Assembly (NCBI RefSeq): GCF_030063455.1
Contig: NZ_JASITB010000001.1
Coordinates: 902,965-966,964 of the forward strand
DNA length: 64,000 nt
Source of the DNA: Cryobacterium sp. PH31-O1
GTDB lineage: Bacteria > Actinomycetota > Actinomycetes > Actinomycetales > Microbacteriaceae
Direction of reading: 5' to 3'
Part shown: positions 23,166 to 32,247 of the stretch, in pieces
Position numbering within the stretch: position 1 is the first letter of the stretch
Layout: each line of letters starts with the position of its first letter
Made by a program: the position numbers and the translations under genes
Notes under the pieces: model-generated
Told to the model about the DNA's origin: nothing
The model's database searches: none
Seen by the model: the letters and a program-made list of their open reading frames with translations, nothing else

Positions 23166-24101
23166 ATGAACTTTTCGCCGGCTGGCACCGCCCCCACCCC
23201 CGATGACCTGCTCATCTTTCTGGCCGTCGCCCGCACCGGCCGGTTCACGACCGCGGCCCAGAGCCTGGGGCTCAACCACACCACCGTGTCCCGGCGCATC
23301 GCCGCCCTCGAGAAAGCCCTCGATGGTCGCCTGCTGGCCCGCGCCGTGGGCGGCTGGGAACTGACGGAACTCGGCTATCGCGCCCGCACCGCGGCGGAGG
23401 GAGTGGAAACCGCCGTCACCCTGCTGCGCGGTTCCGAGGCCGACGCCCAGCAGCTCTCCGGCGTCGTGCGAATGTCGGCAACCGACGGCTTCAGCGCCTA
23501 CATCGCTGCCCCGGCCGTGGCCGCTCTGCAGCGGCAGCATCCGCTGTTGCGGGTGGAAATCGTTACCGTCACCCGGCGCGCCCTGCAGCACCGTTCGGGA
23601 CTCGATATCGAAATCGTCGTGGGTGAGCCGCAGGTACACCGGGCAGAGTCGATTCTGCTCGGCCATTACAACCTGGGCATGTATGCCTCCCGCCACTATC
23701 TGCAGTCTCACGGCACGCCGACCACGATTGCCGAGCTGACCGAGCATCCGCTCGTCTATTTCGTGGATTCCATGCTGCAGGTCGACGATCTCGACGCCCC
23801 GCGGCGCTTGGTGCCGCAGATGCGCGAGTCGCTCAGTTCCACCAACGTTTTCGTGCACGTGGAAGGCACCAGGGCCGGCGCCGGAGTCGGTTTTCTGCCC
23901 TGTTTCATGGCCGATCAGCACGCGGATCTGGTGCGTCTGCTGCCCCAGGAATTCCAGGAGCGGCTGGCGTATTGGATGGTCGTACGCAGCGAGTCGTTGC
24001 GGCTGCCGGCGGTGGCGGCGCTCGTCGCCGCCCTGCGCGCCCAAATGGAGTCGAATGCGGCAGCGCTGCTCGGCCACGGCCGATCCAGCCAAGTAGACTA
24101 G
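23166..24101 (+). CDS. LysR-family transcriptional regulator, 311 aa
   Basis: I use ATG 23166; ATG 23148 in the same frame is an alternative. The winged HTH is at residues 12-70: DLLIFLAVARTGRFTTAAQSLGLNHTTVSRRIAALEKALDGRLL. The effector domain follows (LSGVVRMSATDGFSAYIAAPAV, GLDIEIVVGE, GAGVGFLPCFMAD). It is divergent from the MHS transporter, with a 160-bp shared intergenic region, so it very likely controls the transporter-dehydrogenase pair. The inducer is unknown. Confidence 0.9.
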   Translation: MNFSPAGTAPTPDDLLIFLAVARTGRFTTAAQSLGLNHTTVSRRIAALEKALDGRLLARAVGGWELTELGYRARTAAEGVETAVTLLRGSEADAQQLSGVVRMSATDGFSAYIAAPAVAALQRQHPLLRVEIVTVTRRALQHRSGLDIEIVVGEPQVHRAESILLGHYNLGMYASRHYLQSHGTPTTIAELTEHPLVYFVDSMLQVDDLDAPRRLVPQMRESLSSTNVFVHVEGTRAGAGVGFLPCFMADQHADLVRLLPQEFQERLAYWMVVRSESLRLPAVAALVAALRAQMESNAAALLGHGRSSQVD

Positions 24102-24111
24102 GACCACACCG

Positions 24112-24193
24112 GCGGGAGTGGTGGAATTGGCAGACACGCAGGATTTAGGTTCCTGTGCTTTCGAGCGTGGGGGTTCAAGTCCCCTCTCCCGCA
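24112..24193 (+). tRNA. tRNA-Leu (anticodon TAG)
   Basis: Acceptor arms GCGGGAG (24112-24118) and CTCCCGC (24186-24192) pair, with A as discriminator. The D-arm has GGAATTGGCAGAC, the anticodon stem CAGGA/TCCTG holds loop TTTAGGT with anticodon TAG, and there is a long variable arm and a GTTCAAGTC T-arm. The long variable arm is typical of class II tRNA-Leu. CCA is not encoded. The next gene starts one base after the discriminator. Confidence 0.95.
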
Positions 24194-24194
24194 C

Positions 24195-24893
24195 ATGGTC
24201 CCTCTGTCAGCACTCGACGGTCAATTGAACGACGTTCTCTCGCAAACGGGCGCCGTTGTGTTCTACCTGCTCATTTGGGGTCTGGTCTTCGCCGGCACGG
24301 CACTCTTTCTGGGCGTGTTCATTCCGTTCATCACCGGCGACTCGCTATTGTTCGGTTCCGGCCTCGTCGCCGCCTCGACCGGAAACATCAATATCGTAAT
24401 CCTGGTGATCGGCACCGGCATCGCTGCGTTCCTCGGCGATCAGGTCGGTTTTCTGCTCGGCCGGCACTACGGTCGTGGCTATCTGGAACGGCACGGCGGC
24501 CGACGCACCCAGGCCGCGATCATCAAAACCGAGTCGTTTTATCGCAAATTCGGCTGGTGGTCGGTGGTCATCGCCCGGTTCATGCCCTGGGCCCGGGTGT
24601 TCGTTCCCGTCGTCGCCGGCGTCGGCCGCATGAACTACTACAAATTCCTTTCGAGCAACCTGCTCGGTGCACTGTCTTGGGGCGTCGGGCTCACCCTGAC
24701 CGGCTACTTCGCGGCGACGATCCCCGGCGTCAAAAGTGCGGCCTATGTCATCGCGGGAGTGCTTATCACCGCCTCGATCGTTGTCGGGTTTCGCACCTGG
24801 CGCATCGACCGCGCGCAGCGTAGAGCGGATGCCGCGAGCTGCGACCACGCGCGCCTCCCCGACCCCCTGAACACCCCGACTCCGGGGGCGTGA
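24195..24893 (+). CDS. DedA-family membrane protein, 232 aa
   Basis: ATG 24195, immediately after the tRNA, with no room for a ribosome-binding site outside the tRNA. DedA/SNARE-associated fold: FAGTALFLGVFIPFITGDSLLFGSG, ILVIGTGIAAFLGDQVGFLLGRHYG, and the re-entrant motif FGWWSVVIARFMPWARVFVPVVAGVGRMNYYKF, GYFAATIPG. DedA proteins are undecaprenyl-phosphate or phospholipid translocases needed for envelope recycling and membrane homeostasis. A second DedA gene follows. Confidence 0.88.
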   Translation: MVPLSALDGQLNDVLSQTGAVVFYLLIWGLVFAGTALFLGVFIPFITGDSLLFGSGLVAASTGNINIVILVIGTGIAAFLGDQVGFLLGRHYGRGYLERHGGRRTQAAIIKTESFYRKFGWWSVVIARFMPWARVFVPVVAGVGRMNYYKFLSSNLLGALSWGVGLTLTGYFAATIPGVKSAAYVIAGVLITASIVVGFRTWRIDRAQRRADAASCDHARLPDPLNTPTPGA

Positions 24894-24989
24894 CGACCGG
24901 CACTTTCTCACGATTAGGCGATACCCTGTGTTTCGTCACCCGCCTGCGCAACCCGATCGTCTGCCCACACGCCAACAGGAGTTGTCCAC

Positions 24990-25727
24990 GTGATTCACAC
25001 CGCCTTGATTCCCTGGCTCGACCCGACCCAGATCATTGAAGCGGCCGGCCCGTGGGCGCTGCTTGTCGTCTGCGCGATCGTCTTCGCCGAGACCGGTCTG
25101 CTCGTGGGGTTTCTTCTGCCCGGAGACACCCTGCTGGTCATCACCGGCCTGCTGGCCTTTCCCGCCGCCGGCGTCATCCAGATCGATATCTGGTGGGTCG
25201 CCCTGGCGATCGGTTTTGCCGCGTTCCTCGGCGGTGAAGCCGGCTATCTGATCGGGCATAAATTCGGTCCGCGCGTCTTCGAGCGCAAGGAATCCGGCTT
25301 GTTCAGCATCAAGAACGTCGACCGTACCAATGCGTTCTTCGTGCGCTTCGGCGGTGTCGCTGTCATCGTCGCCCGGTTCGTGCCGATCGTGCGTACGTTT
25401 GCACCGGTCGCCGCCGGTGTCGGCCACATGGACTATCGCAAGTACACCCTGTACAACCTGATCGGCGCCCTGCTCTGGGGTGCCGGACTGACCTTTACCG
25501 GATATTTCCTCGGCTATATTCCGCCGGTGGCCGATTTCGTCACGACCTACATCGACCTCATCTTGCTGGGTGCGGTCGTCGTCACGCTCATTCCCACGGT
25601 GTACCACTACGTAATGTCGGTCGTGAGGGCTCGCCGAGTGCGCCAGCTCCCGACCACCGCGACGGGTAGCCACCTGCTCGACCCGCAGACGTTCAAAACC
25701 AACCATGACGGGCGTCACGAGGCCTGA
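24990..25727 (+). CDS. DedA-family membrane protein, 245 aa
   Basis: It starts at GTG 24990 with AGGAG at 24977-24981. Motifs: FAETGLLVGFLLPGDTLLVITGLLAFP with the classic (P)GDxLL, AIGFAAFLGGEAGYLIGHKFG, and VIVARFVPIVRTFAPVAAGVGHMDYRKY, then GAGLTFTGYFLGYIPP. It is the more canonical of the two DedA paralogues in tandem. The function is probably lipid-carrier recycling across the membrane. Confidence 0.9.
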   Translation: MIHTALIPWLDPTQIIEAAGPWALLVVCAIVFAETGLLVGFLLPGDTLLVITGLLAFPAAGVIQIDIWWVALAIGFAAFLGGEAGYLIGHKFGPRVFERKESGLFSIKNVDRTNAFFVRFGGVAVIVARFVPIVRTFAPVAAGVGHMDYRKYTLYNLIGALLWGAGLTFTGYFLGYIPPVADFVTTYIDLILLGAVVVTLIPTVYHYVMSVVRARRVRQLPTTATGSHLLDPQTFKTNHDGRHEA

Positions 25728-25748
25728 GCAGATTAGCCTCCGAATTAG

Positions 25749-26657
25749 TCAGCGGTGCTGGTGGTCTTCGTGTTCCGCGTGCTCAGCCGGTTCCAGCTGA
25801 AAGGTGGAGTGCGCGACGTCGAAGTGCACGGCGAGGCACCCGGACAGCTCGTCGAGCAGGGCGTCGGTGCCAGCGGCGAGCACGGCCGGCTCGACGACGA
25901 TGTGCGCGGTGAACACGTGGGCACCGCTCGTCATGGCCCAAACGTGCACGTCGTGCACGGCGACGACCCCGGCGGTACCGAGCAGGTGACGCCGAATTTC
26001 ACTCACGTCGGTGTCGGCCGGCGTGGACTGGCCGAACACCCGCACGACGTCGCGCAGCAGAACGTAGGCGCGCGGCACGATCATGCCGGCGATGACGAGC
26101 GAGGCGAGGGCATCCGCTTGGGCGAAGCCGGTCGTCAGAATGATGATGGAGGCGACGATAACGGCGACCGACCCCAAGGCGTCGCCGAGCACCTCGAGGT
26201 ATGCCCCGCGCATGTTGATCGACCCGGCGGCGGCGGGGCGGAGCAGTACCATCGCGGCCAGGTTGGCGACCAGACCGATGACGGCGACAACGAGCATCGG
26301 GGTGCCGAGCACCTCGGTGTCACTCGGACTGATCAGTCGAGTGATCGCTGCGACCGAGACCACACCGGCCACGACGATGAGGATCAACCCGTTAATGAGG
26401 GCACCGAACACCTCGGCGCGTTGAAAGCCGAAGGTCGCCCGGTCGGTGGCCGGCCGCGCCGCCACCATCGTCGCGGTCAACGCCACGATCAACCCCAACA
26501 GATCGGACAGCATGTGCCCGGCATCGGCGAGCAGGGCGAGCGAGCCGGTGAGCCAGGCTCCGATCACTTCGAGCAGCAGTACCGCTGCCACGATGCCGAT
26601 GGCGATCGACAATCGCCTCCGGTTCGATCCGGTGCCGTGCGCGTGATCGTGGCCCAT
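25749..26657 (-). CDS. Cation diffusion facilitator (CzcD/ZnT type), 302 aa
   Basis: ATG 26657. Six hydrophobic segments with the CDF metal site: SLALLADAGHMLSDLLGL in TM2 (H and D) and YLEVLGDALGSVAVI in TM5 (D). Both ends are His-rich (MGHDHAHG at the start and HAEHEDHQHR at the end), as in zinc exporters. The C-terminal domain has VVAVHDVHVWAMTSGAHVFTAHIVV, the usual CDF cytoplasmic dimerisation fold. It likely exports Zn, Co or Cd in exchange for protons. Confidence 0.92.
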   Translation of the reverse strand: MGHDHAHGTGSNRRRLSIAIGIVAAVLLLEVIGAWLTGSLALLADAGHMLSDLLGLIVALTATMVAARPATDRATFGFQRAEVFGALINGLILIVVAGVVSVAAITRLISPSDTEVLGTPMLVVAVIGLVANLAAMVLLRPAAAGSINMRGAYLEVLGDALGSVAVIVASIIILTTGFAQADALASLVIAGMIVPRAYVLLRDVVRVFGQSTPADTDVSEIRRHLLGTAGVVAVHDVHVWAMTSGAHVFTAHIVVEPAVLAAGTDALLDELSGCLAVHFDVAHSTFQLEPAEHAEHEDHQHR

Positions 26658-26738
26658 GACTTAAGGTTAGGGGTGTGCCGAGCCACTCGCCAGCCGAGCG
26701 GCTAGTTGGGAATGAGTGCCGTTCTCAGCATTTGGTGG

Positions 26739-27329
26739 CTACGCGCCGAGCACCTCGCGCAGCACCGGCACGAGGCCCTCGAAGGCGATCGCCCGATGGC
26801 TGACCTGGTTCTTGACGTGCGCCGAGAGCTCGCCTGCCGAAATCGCGTAGCCCTCAGGCAGAAAGATCGGGTCGTAGCCGAAGCCGTTGGCGCCGGCCGG
26901 TTCGAACAGAAGCTGCCCCGCCCATTCACCGGTCACGGCCCGCTCGGTGCCGTCGGGCAGGGCGAGCGCCGCGACGCAGGTGAAGTGGGCGTCGCGGTGT
27001 TCCTCTGACACGTCGCTGAGCTGCCAGAGCAGCAGGCGCAAGTTCTCGCCGGCATCTTTGGCCGGGCCCGACCAGCGCGCCGAGAAGATGCCGGGCGCCC
27101 CGCCGAGGATGTCAACGCAGATGCCCGAGTCGTCGGCGATCGCCGGCAGCCCGGTGTGGGCCGCGGCGGCGCGCGCCTTGATCAGGGCATTCTCGGTGAA
27201 ACTGATGCCATCCTCGACCGGTTCGGGTCCGTCATAGGCGAGCACCTCGACACCGGGAAGTTGGGGAGCCAGGATGCGCCGCAATTCCTCGACCTTGTGG
27301 GCGTTGTGCGTAGCAAGAACGATCTGCAC
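26739..27329 (-). CDS. rdgB: XTP/dITP diphosphatase (RdgB/HAM1), 196 aa
   Basis: ATG 27329. The family motifs are present: MQIVLATHNAHKVEELRRIL at the start, DDSGICVDILGGAPGIFSARW in the centre and NQVSHRAIAFEGL near the end, together with GFGYDPIFLPEG. The enzyme removes deaminated purine triphosphates (dITP, XTP) from the pool. It follows the RNase PH gene by three bases, the common rph-rdgB order. Confidence 0.95.
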   Translation of the reverse strand: MQIVLATHNAHKVEELRRILAPQLPGVEVLAYDGPEPVEDGISFTENALIKARAAAAHTGLPAIADDSGICVDILGGAPGIFSARWSGPAKDAGENLRLLLWQLSDVSEEHRDAHFTCVAALALPDGTERAVTGEWAGQLLFEPAGANGFGYDPIFLPEGYAISAGELSAHVKNQVSHRAIAFEGLVPVLREVLGA

Positions 27330-27332
27330 GTC

Positions 27333-28067
27333 TCAGCGCTCCAAAGCGCTGGTCTGAAACTCGGTCAGGGTGATGGCGCCCTTCAGCGCAAGGTCGAGCA
27401 ATGTGTCCAACTCGCTGCGATCGAACGGTGCAGCTTCGGCGGTGCCCTGCACCTCCACGAACTTGCCGCGCCCCGTGACGACGACGTTCATGTCGGTGTC
27501 GGCGCGTACGTCTTCGGTATAGGCGAGGTCGAGCATCGGAACCCCGCCGATGATCCCGACGGAGACAGCCGACACGCTGTCGAGGAGCGGCTGCGCCTTC
27601 TGCGAGATGAATTTCTTGGTACGTCCCCATTCGAGGGCGTCGGCGAGGGCAACATACGCGCCGGTGATGGCCGCGGTGCGGGTGCCGCCGTCGGCCTGCA
27701 GCACGTCGCAGTCGAGCACGAGCGTGTTCTCGCCGAGCGCCTTCATGTCGACGACCGCGCGCAGGCTGCGGCCGATCAGGCGGCTGATCTCGTGGGTGCG
27801 GCCGCCGATCTTGCCCTTGACCGATTCGCGGTCCATTCTGCTGTTGGTCGAACGCGGCAGCATCGAGTATTCGGCGGTGACCCAGCCCTTGCCCTTACCG
27901 CTCATCCAGCGCGGAACGCCGTTGGTGAACGACGCCGTGCAGAGCACCTTGGTGCGGCCGTAGGAGATCAACGCCGAGCCCTCGGCCTGGTCACTCCAGC
28001 CGCGCTCGATGGTGATCGGGCGCAGTTCGTCGTTGGTGCGCCCATCGGCGCGCAGGTTCTCGGTCAC
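27333..28067 (-). CDS. rph: Ribonuclease PH, 244 aa
   Basis: ATG 28067. Canonical sequence: [107 protein letters not shown]. The enzyme trims the 3' ends of tRNA precursors by phosphorolysis. It lies between murI (nine bases upstream) and rdgB, forming a murI-rph-rdgB operon on the minus strand. Confidence 0.97.
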   Translation of the reverse strand: MTENLRADGRTNDELRPITIERGWSDQAEGSALISYGRTKVLCTASFTNGVPRWMSGKGKGWVTAEYSMLPRSTNSRMDRESVKGKIGGRTHEISRLIGRSLRAVVDMKALGENTLVLDCDVLQADGGTRTAAITGAYVALADALEWGRTKKFISQKAQPLLDSVSAVSVGIIGGVPMLDLAYTEDVRADTDMNVVVTGRGKFVEVQGTAEAAPFDRSELDTLLDLALKGAITLTEFQTSALER

Positions 28068-28076
28068 GGTGTACTC

Positions 28077-28934
28077 CTAGTGGTTCGGGTGCAGCGGGGA
28101 AAAGGTGGGCGTTGCGAGCGCGCTGAGGTTGAGGGTGCCGGTCTCGATCAGGTCGACACGGCTGACCTCTGGTCCGATCAGGCGGTGGGCGAGGGCGAGA
28201 AAATCGTCGGCACTGTCGCCGGTGGCCTCGTAACGGTAAATGGGCGGTGTCGTACGGGCGCGCTCCAGGCCCTGGCTTACCAGCACCCGGTAGACGTCGT
28301 TGGCGGTTTCGGTGTCGCTGGAGACCAGGGTGACGCCTTCTCCCATGACATAGGAGATGGCGCCGCGCAGAAACGGATAGTGAGTGCAGCCGAGAACGAG
28401 GGTGTCGACCTCGGCGGCGCGCAGCGGTGCCAGGTATTCTTCGGCGACCGCGAGCACTTCGGCGCCGGTCGTGACGCCGGCCTCAACGAACTCGACGAAA
28501 CGTGGGCAGGCTTTGCTGAACAGGGCAATCTGGGGCGCGGCGGCGAAGGCGTCGTTGTAGGCACGGGAGTTGACGGTGCCGAGGGTGCCGATGACGCCCA
28601 CACGCTGGTTGCGGGTGGTGGACACAGCGCGTCGCACGGCCGGCTGGATCACTTCGATCACGGGTACGCTGTATCGTTCCCTGGCATCCCGCAACATGGC
28701 CGCTGACGCCGTGTTGCACGCGATGACGAGCATTTTCACGTCTTGCGCCACGAGATCATCGAGCACATCGAGGGCGAATCCACGCACGTCGGCGATCTTC
28801 TTCGGTCCGTACGGCGAGTGGGCCGTGTCACCGATGTACAGAATGGATTCGTTGGGCAGCTGGTCCTTGATCGCCCGGGCGACGGTCAGGCCGCCCACTC
28901 CGGAATCAAAAATACCAATCGGTGCATCCGTCAC
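28077..28934 (-). CDS. murI: Glutamate racemase, 285 aa
   Basis: I start at GTG 28934 ([18 protein letters not shown]); the open frame extends upstream but into sequence that is the leader of the divergent pncB gene. Both catalytic Cys are visible, in [12 protein letters not shown] and [15 protein letters not shown], with the opening DSGVGG motif. The enzyme supplies D-glutamate for peptidoglycan. First gene of the murI-rph-rdgB operon. Confidence 0.95.
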   Translation of the reverse strand: MTDAPIGIFDSGVGGLTVARAIKDQLPNESILYIGDTAHSPYGPKKIADVRGFALDVLDDLVAQDVKMLVIACNTASAAMLRDARERYSVPVIEVIQPAVRRAVSTTRNQRVGVIGTLGTVNSRAYNDAFAAAPQIALFSKACPRFVEFVEAGVTTGAEVLAVAEEYLAPLRAAEVDTLVLGCTHYPFLRGAISYVMGEGVTLVSSDTETANDVYRVLVSQGLERARTTPPIYRYEATGDSADDFLALAHRLIGPEVSRVDLIETGTLNLSALATPTFSPLHPNH

Positions 28935-28975
28935 GGATATCAAGCCTAGCCCGCCAAGCGGATAAGCTGTGCCGG

Positions 28976-30337
28976 GTGACCCCGTCCCCCGCTTTCTTTG
29001 TGCCGGTGCCCCGCGGCACGGCCGCACGCACGCCAGCGCTTCGCACCGACCGCTACGAGCTCACCATGGTGGACGCCGCCATCCAGAGCGGTACCGCCGA
29101 TCGGGAGTGCATGTTCGAGGCCTTCGCCCGGCGCTTGCCCACCGGCCGTCGTTACGGCATCGTCGCTGGTACCGGTCGTCTGCTCGAACTGATCCGCCAG
29201 TTTCGTTTCGAGACCGAGGAACTGACCTGGCTTGCCGAGAACTCGGTCGTGCGCGCCCCGACCCTCGACTATCTGGCCGACTATGCCTTCAGCGGTAACG
29301 TCTGGGGCTATCAGGAGGGCGAAGCGTACTTTCCCGGTTCTCCCCTGCTGCTGGTGGAGAGCACCTTCGCCGAGGGTGTCATTCTGGAGACCCTCATTCT
29401 CAGCGTGCTCAACTACGACATCTCGGTCGCCAGTGCCGCCGCCCGCATGGTATCGGTGAGCCTTGGCCGTCCGATCGCTGAGATGGGATCACGCCGCACC
29501 AACGAGTATTCAGCCGTTGCGGCCGCTCGCGCGGCATTCATTGCCGGTTTCGCTTCGACGAGCAACCTGGAGGCCGGCCGCCAGTGGGGCCTGCCCACCA
29601 TGGGAACCGCCGCCCACTCCTTCATTCTGCTGCACGACAGCGAAGAGGACGCGTTCCAGGCGCAAGTGGATGCCTTCGGTTCCGCCACGACCCTGCTCGT
29701 GGACACCTACGATGTGCCGGCCGGAATTGCCCTGGCGGTCAAAATTGCGGGGCCCGAACTCGGCTCGATCCGCATCGACTCCGGTGATCTGCCCACCGTC
29801 GTCGCTGCGGCACGGGCGCAACTCGATTCACTCGGCGCGGTCAACACGAAGATCACCGTCACGAGCGACCTCGACGAGTACGCCATTGCGGCGCTGTCGG
29901 CCAGCCCGGTGGATGCCTTTGGCGTGGGCACCTCGGTCGTCACCGGGTCGGGCGAACCCGCTGCCGGCCTGGTCTACAAGCTCGTCGCGCACAAGGGCCA
30001 CGGCGACGACTGGATCTCCGTCGCCAAGACATCGACCGCGAAACTTTCCATCGGCGGCCGCAAAAACGCCCTGCGCCGAGTGGATGCCGTCGGTACCGCC
30101 CAGGAAGAGATCGTGCTGCTCGGCGACGGTCCCGACGCCCAATTCGATTCCGGCCGCGGACTGGAACGTGCACTGCTGGTTCCGCTGATCGTCGACGGCG
30201 CCGTCGATGAACGCTATCTGGGACAAGCCGGAACGTTGCGCGCACGCGCGCACAACGCATCCGTTATGCAGGAACTGCCAATCGAAGCGTTTCGGTTGGG
30301 GCGCGGCGAGGCCGTCATTCCGACCACGTATCGCTAG
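28976..30337 (+). CDS. pncB: Nicotinate phosphoribosyltransferase, 453 aa
   Basis: It starts at GTG 28976. The opening [22 protein letters not shown] and later [45 protein letters not shown] (with the His that is phosphorylated in the family), [22 protein letters not shown] and [13 protein letters not shown] define the family. It salvages nicotinate to NAMN and complements the de novo nadABC operon at 52-57 kb. Divergent from murI with a 41-bp gap. Confidence 0.95.
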   Translation: MTPSPAFFVPVPRGTAARTPALRTDRYELTMVDAAIQSGTADRECMFEAFARRLPTGRRYGIVAGTGRLLELIRQFRFETEELTWLAENSVVRAPTLDYLADYAFSGNVWGYQEGEAYFPGSPLLLVESTFAEGVILETLILSVLNYDISVASAAARMVSVSLGRPIAEMGSRRTNEYSAVAAARAAFIAGFASTSNLEAGRQWGLPTMGTAAHSFILLHDSEEDAFQAQVDAFGSATTLLVDTYDVPAGIALAVKIAGPELGSIRIDSGDLPTVVAAARAQLDSLGAVNTKITVTSDLDEYAIAALSASPVDAFGVGTSVVTGSGEPAAGLVYKLVAHKGHGDDWISVAKTSTAKLSIGGRKNALRRVDAVGTAQEEIVLLGDGPDAQFDSGRGLERALLVPLIVDGAVDERYLGQAGTLRARAHNASVMQELPIEAFRLGRGEAVIPTTYR

Positions 30338-30355
30338 GCCGGTTGTGCCGGGAGG

Positions 30356-30640
30356 CTATTTGGCTTTCATCTTCTCGTAGATAGCCTTGCAGGTCGGGCA
30401 CACCGGAAACTTCTCGGGGTCGCGGCCCGGCAGCCATTTCTTGCCGCACAGCGCCTTGACCGGTTTGCCAGAAATAGCCGATTCGAGAATCTTGTCCTTG
30501 GGCACGTAGTGCGAAAACCGTTCGTGGTCGCCGGGCTCGATCTGCTCCTGATTGAGAAGCTCTTCGAGTTCACGGTCGAGCGTGGACGTTCCGCCGCCGG
30601 GCTGGCCGGGTTCTGCAATGCTCGCACGAAATTCAGTCAT
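30356..30640 (-). CDS. DUF3039 family protein, 94 aa
   Basis: ATG 30640. The actinobacterial DUF3039 pattern is clear: LDRELEELLNQEQIEPGDHERFSHYVPKDKILESAISGKPVKALCGKKWLPGRDPEKFPVCPTC. Three Cys in CGK and CPTC with the nearby His suggest a zinc site. Function unknown. It converges with pncB (19-bp gap) and lies upstream of the ABC exporter genes. Confidence 0.92.
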   Translation of the reverse strand: MTEFRASIAEPGQPGGGTSTLDRELEELLNQEQIEPGDHERFSHYVPKDKILESAISGKPVKALCGKKWLPGRDPEKFPVCPTCKAIYEKMKAK

Positions 30641-30672
30641 TGCACCAGTCTAAGCACTCTGCCCGGGTCGAG

Positions 30673-32247
30673 TCAGGCGCGTTGCGCGGAAGCGATCATT
30701 TCTGGTCCACGCCGGTCGAAGGCCCGCGAGCCGACCCAGATGCCTACGACGACGGCCACGAGGCCGAGGCCGACGCCGGCGCCGAGCGCGCGCAGATGCC
30801 AGACCGGGTCCTCGAAGAGCCCAAGGTAGGCGAAGACGAGCGCCGGCAGTGCCACGACGATCGACCCAGCGAAGGTGAGCGACTGTACGAGTGCCGAGGC
30901 GGTATCGGAGGCCTGCGGCTGGGCGAATGGGCTGTCACCAGGTTTGGTCACCGGATAGGGAAAGCGGGTGGAGGTGTAGCTGGAGAAGCCCAGACCCGCC
31001 AGGAAGATGCACGTACTTACGCCCAACATCGAGGGAAGCACCGACCAGTCTCCATAGACGGAAATGCTGACGGCAGAGCCAATTCCAATCAGCGGGATGC
31101 CGACGAAAAGAGCGGGAATCAGGCGGCCGATACGATCAGCCACCCCGCCGGTTCCCGACGCCACATGCAGCCAGATCGCGGTGCTGTCATAGGCGACATC
31201 GTTGTGCATGGTCCAGCCGAGGAAGATGCACATGAGCGGGACCGGCACCAGGGCGAGGGAGTGCAGCGGCACGCCGACGAAGCTCAGCGGCAGGATCGCG
31301 ATGATCGGCACAATCGGAATCATGATCAGCGACACCCAATAGCGCGAGTCGCGCGCCCAGTATGTGAAGGTGCGGGCTGCGATCGCGCCGACGGAGCTGT
31401 GCGGCAGCCGGTCGAACCAGCCCAGCCCGGAATACTGCTTCGCCAACGCCTCACGCCCGGGTGAGACGAGCATGCGGGCTACGACGAATTGCCAGATCAG
31501 CCAGAGGGCATAGGCCGACCCAACGGCAATGAGCAGCTTGAGAATCGCCGCGCCCCAGGCACCGGTGGAGGCATCTCCGGGAACGGCCCACGCTGCGCCG
31601 AGCGGCGTCCAGCCCAAAATCGCGGCCACGGTGCCGAGCAGGGTGCGACCGTGACGGCCCCAGTCCGTGCTGAGCAGGACCACGATGACCGGTGAGATCA
31701 ACACGAGAAGGACGACACCGATCAGACCGGTGAACTCGCGCGATCGCCTGGTCGACAGGAGAAAGGCGGCGACGGATGCGCTCACCCGGGACAGCAGGAT
31801 GCAAGTCACGAGGATCAGCGCGGCCGATATCAGGGCGAGCAGTGTCTGCCCGACGCCGCGCGACCACATGACAACGGTTCCGAGAAGCACGATCGTCAGC
31901 GCGAGCGCCGGAACTCCAATCAACGCCGACCCGGCCAGGCCGAGCGACAGGGACCGGTTCGGGATACCCAGCAAGGCGAACTTGCGTGGGTCCATAGTGT
32001 CGTCGATACCGACCACGATCGGGATGACCAGAAAGCCGAGGATCACGATGGATCCGGCCACGGTGAGCGCATCTCGGATGAGCACGGGGTCCCCGACAAA
32101 TCTCAGACTGATCAGGGCGATGAGAAGTGCAATAGCAACGCCGAGGCCGTAGAGCAGACCGAGAACGAGGCCGACGACTTGCCAGGGACTACGACGAAAC
32201 AGATTGGCGAGGAGCCGAAGTTTCAGTCCGAAAAATTGTGCAACCAT
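30673..32247 (-). CDS. ABC transporter permease (ABC-2 exporter type), 524 aa
   Basis: I start at ATG 32247, inside the end of the ATPase gene (25-bp overlap). The protein begins MVAQFFGLKLRLLANLFRRSPWQVVGL, has twelve or more hydrophobic segments, and shows no periplasmic domain. The layout (two six-helix halves) matches large ABC-2-type export permeases in actinobacteria. The partner ATPase is directly upstream with an unusual tail. Substrate unknown. Confidence 0.85.
   Translation of the reverse strand: MVAQFFGLKLRLLANLFRRSPWQVVGLVLGLLYGLGVAIALLIALISLRFVGDPVLIRDALTVAGSIVILGFLVIPIVVGIDDTMDPRKFALLGIPNRSLSLGLAGSALIGVPALALTIVLLGTVVMWSRGVGQTLLALISAALILVTCILLSRVSASVAAFLLSTRRSREFTGLIGVVLLVLISPVIVVLLSTDWGRHGRTLLGTVAAILGWTPLGAAWAVPGDASTGAWGAAILKLLIAVGSAYALWLIWQFVVARMLVSPGREALAKQYSGLGWFDRLPHSSVGAIAARTFTYWARDSRYWVSLIMIPIVPIIAILPLSFVGVPLHSLALVPVPLMCIFLGWTMHNDVAYDSTAIWLHVASGTGGVADRIGRLIPALFVGIPLIGIGSAVSISVYGDWSVLPSMLGVSTCIFLAGLGFSSYTSTRFPYPVTKPGDSPFAQPQASDTASALVQSLTFAGSIVVALPALVFAYLGLFEDPVWHLRALGAGVGLGLVAVVVGIWVGSRAFDRRGPEMIASAQRA

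Noticed and set aside
23003..23299. Minus-strand frame upstream of the MHS transporter
   Set aside because: It is antisense to the LysR HTH region, and the transporter has a strong ribosome-binding site at a later ATG.
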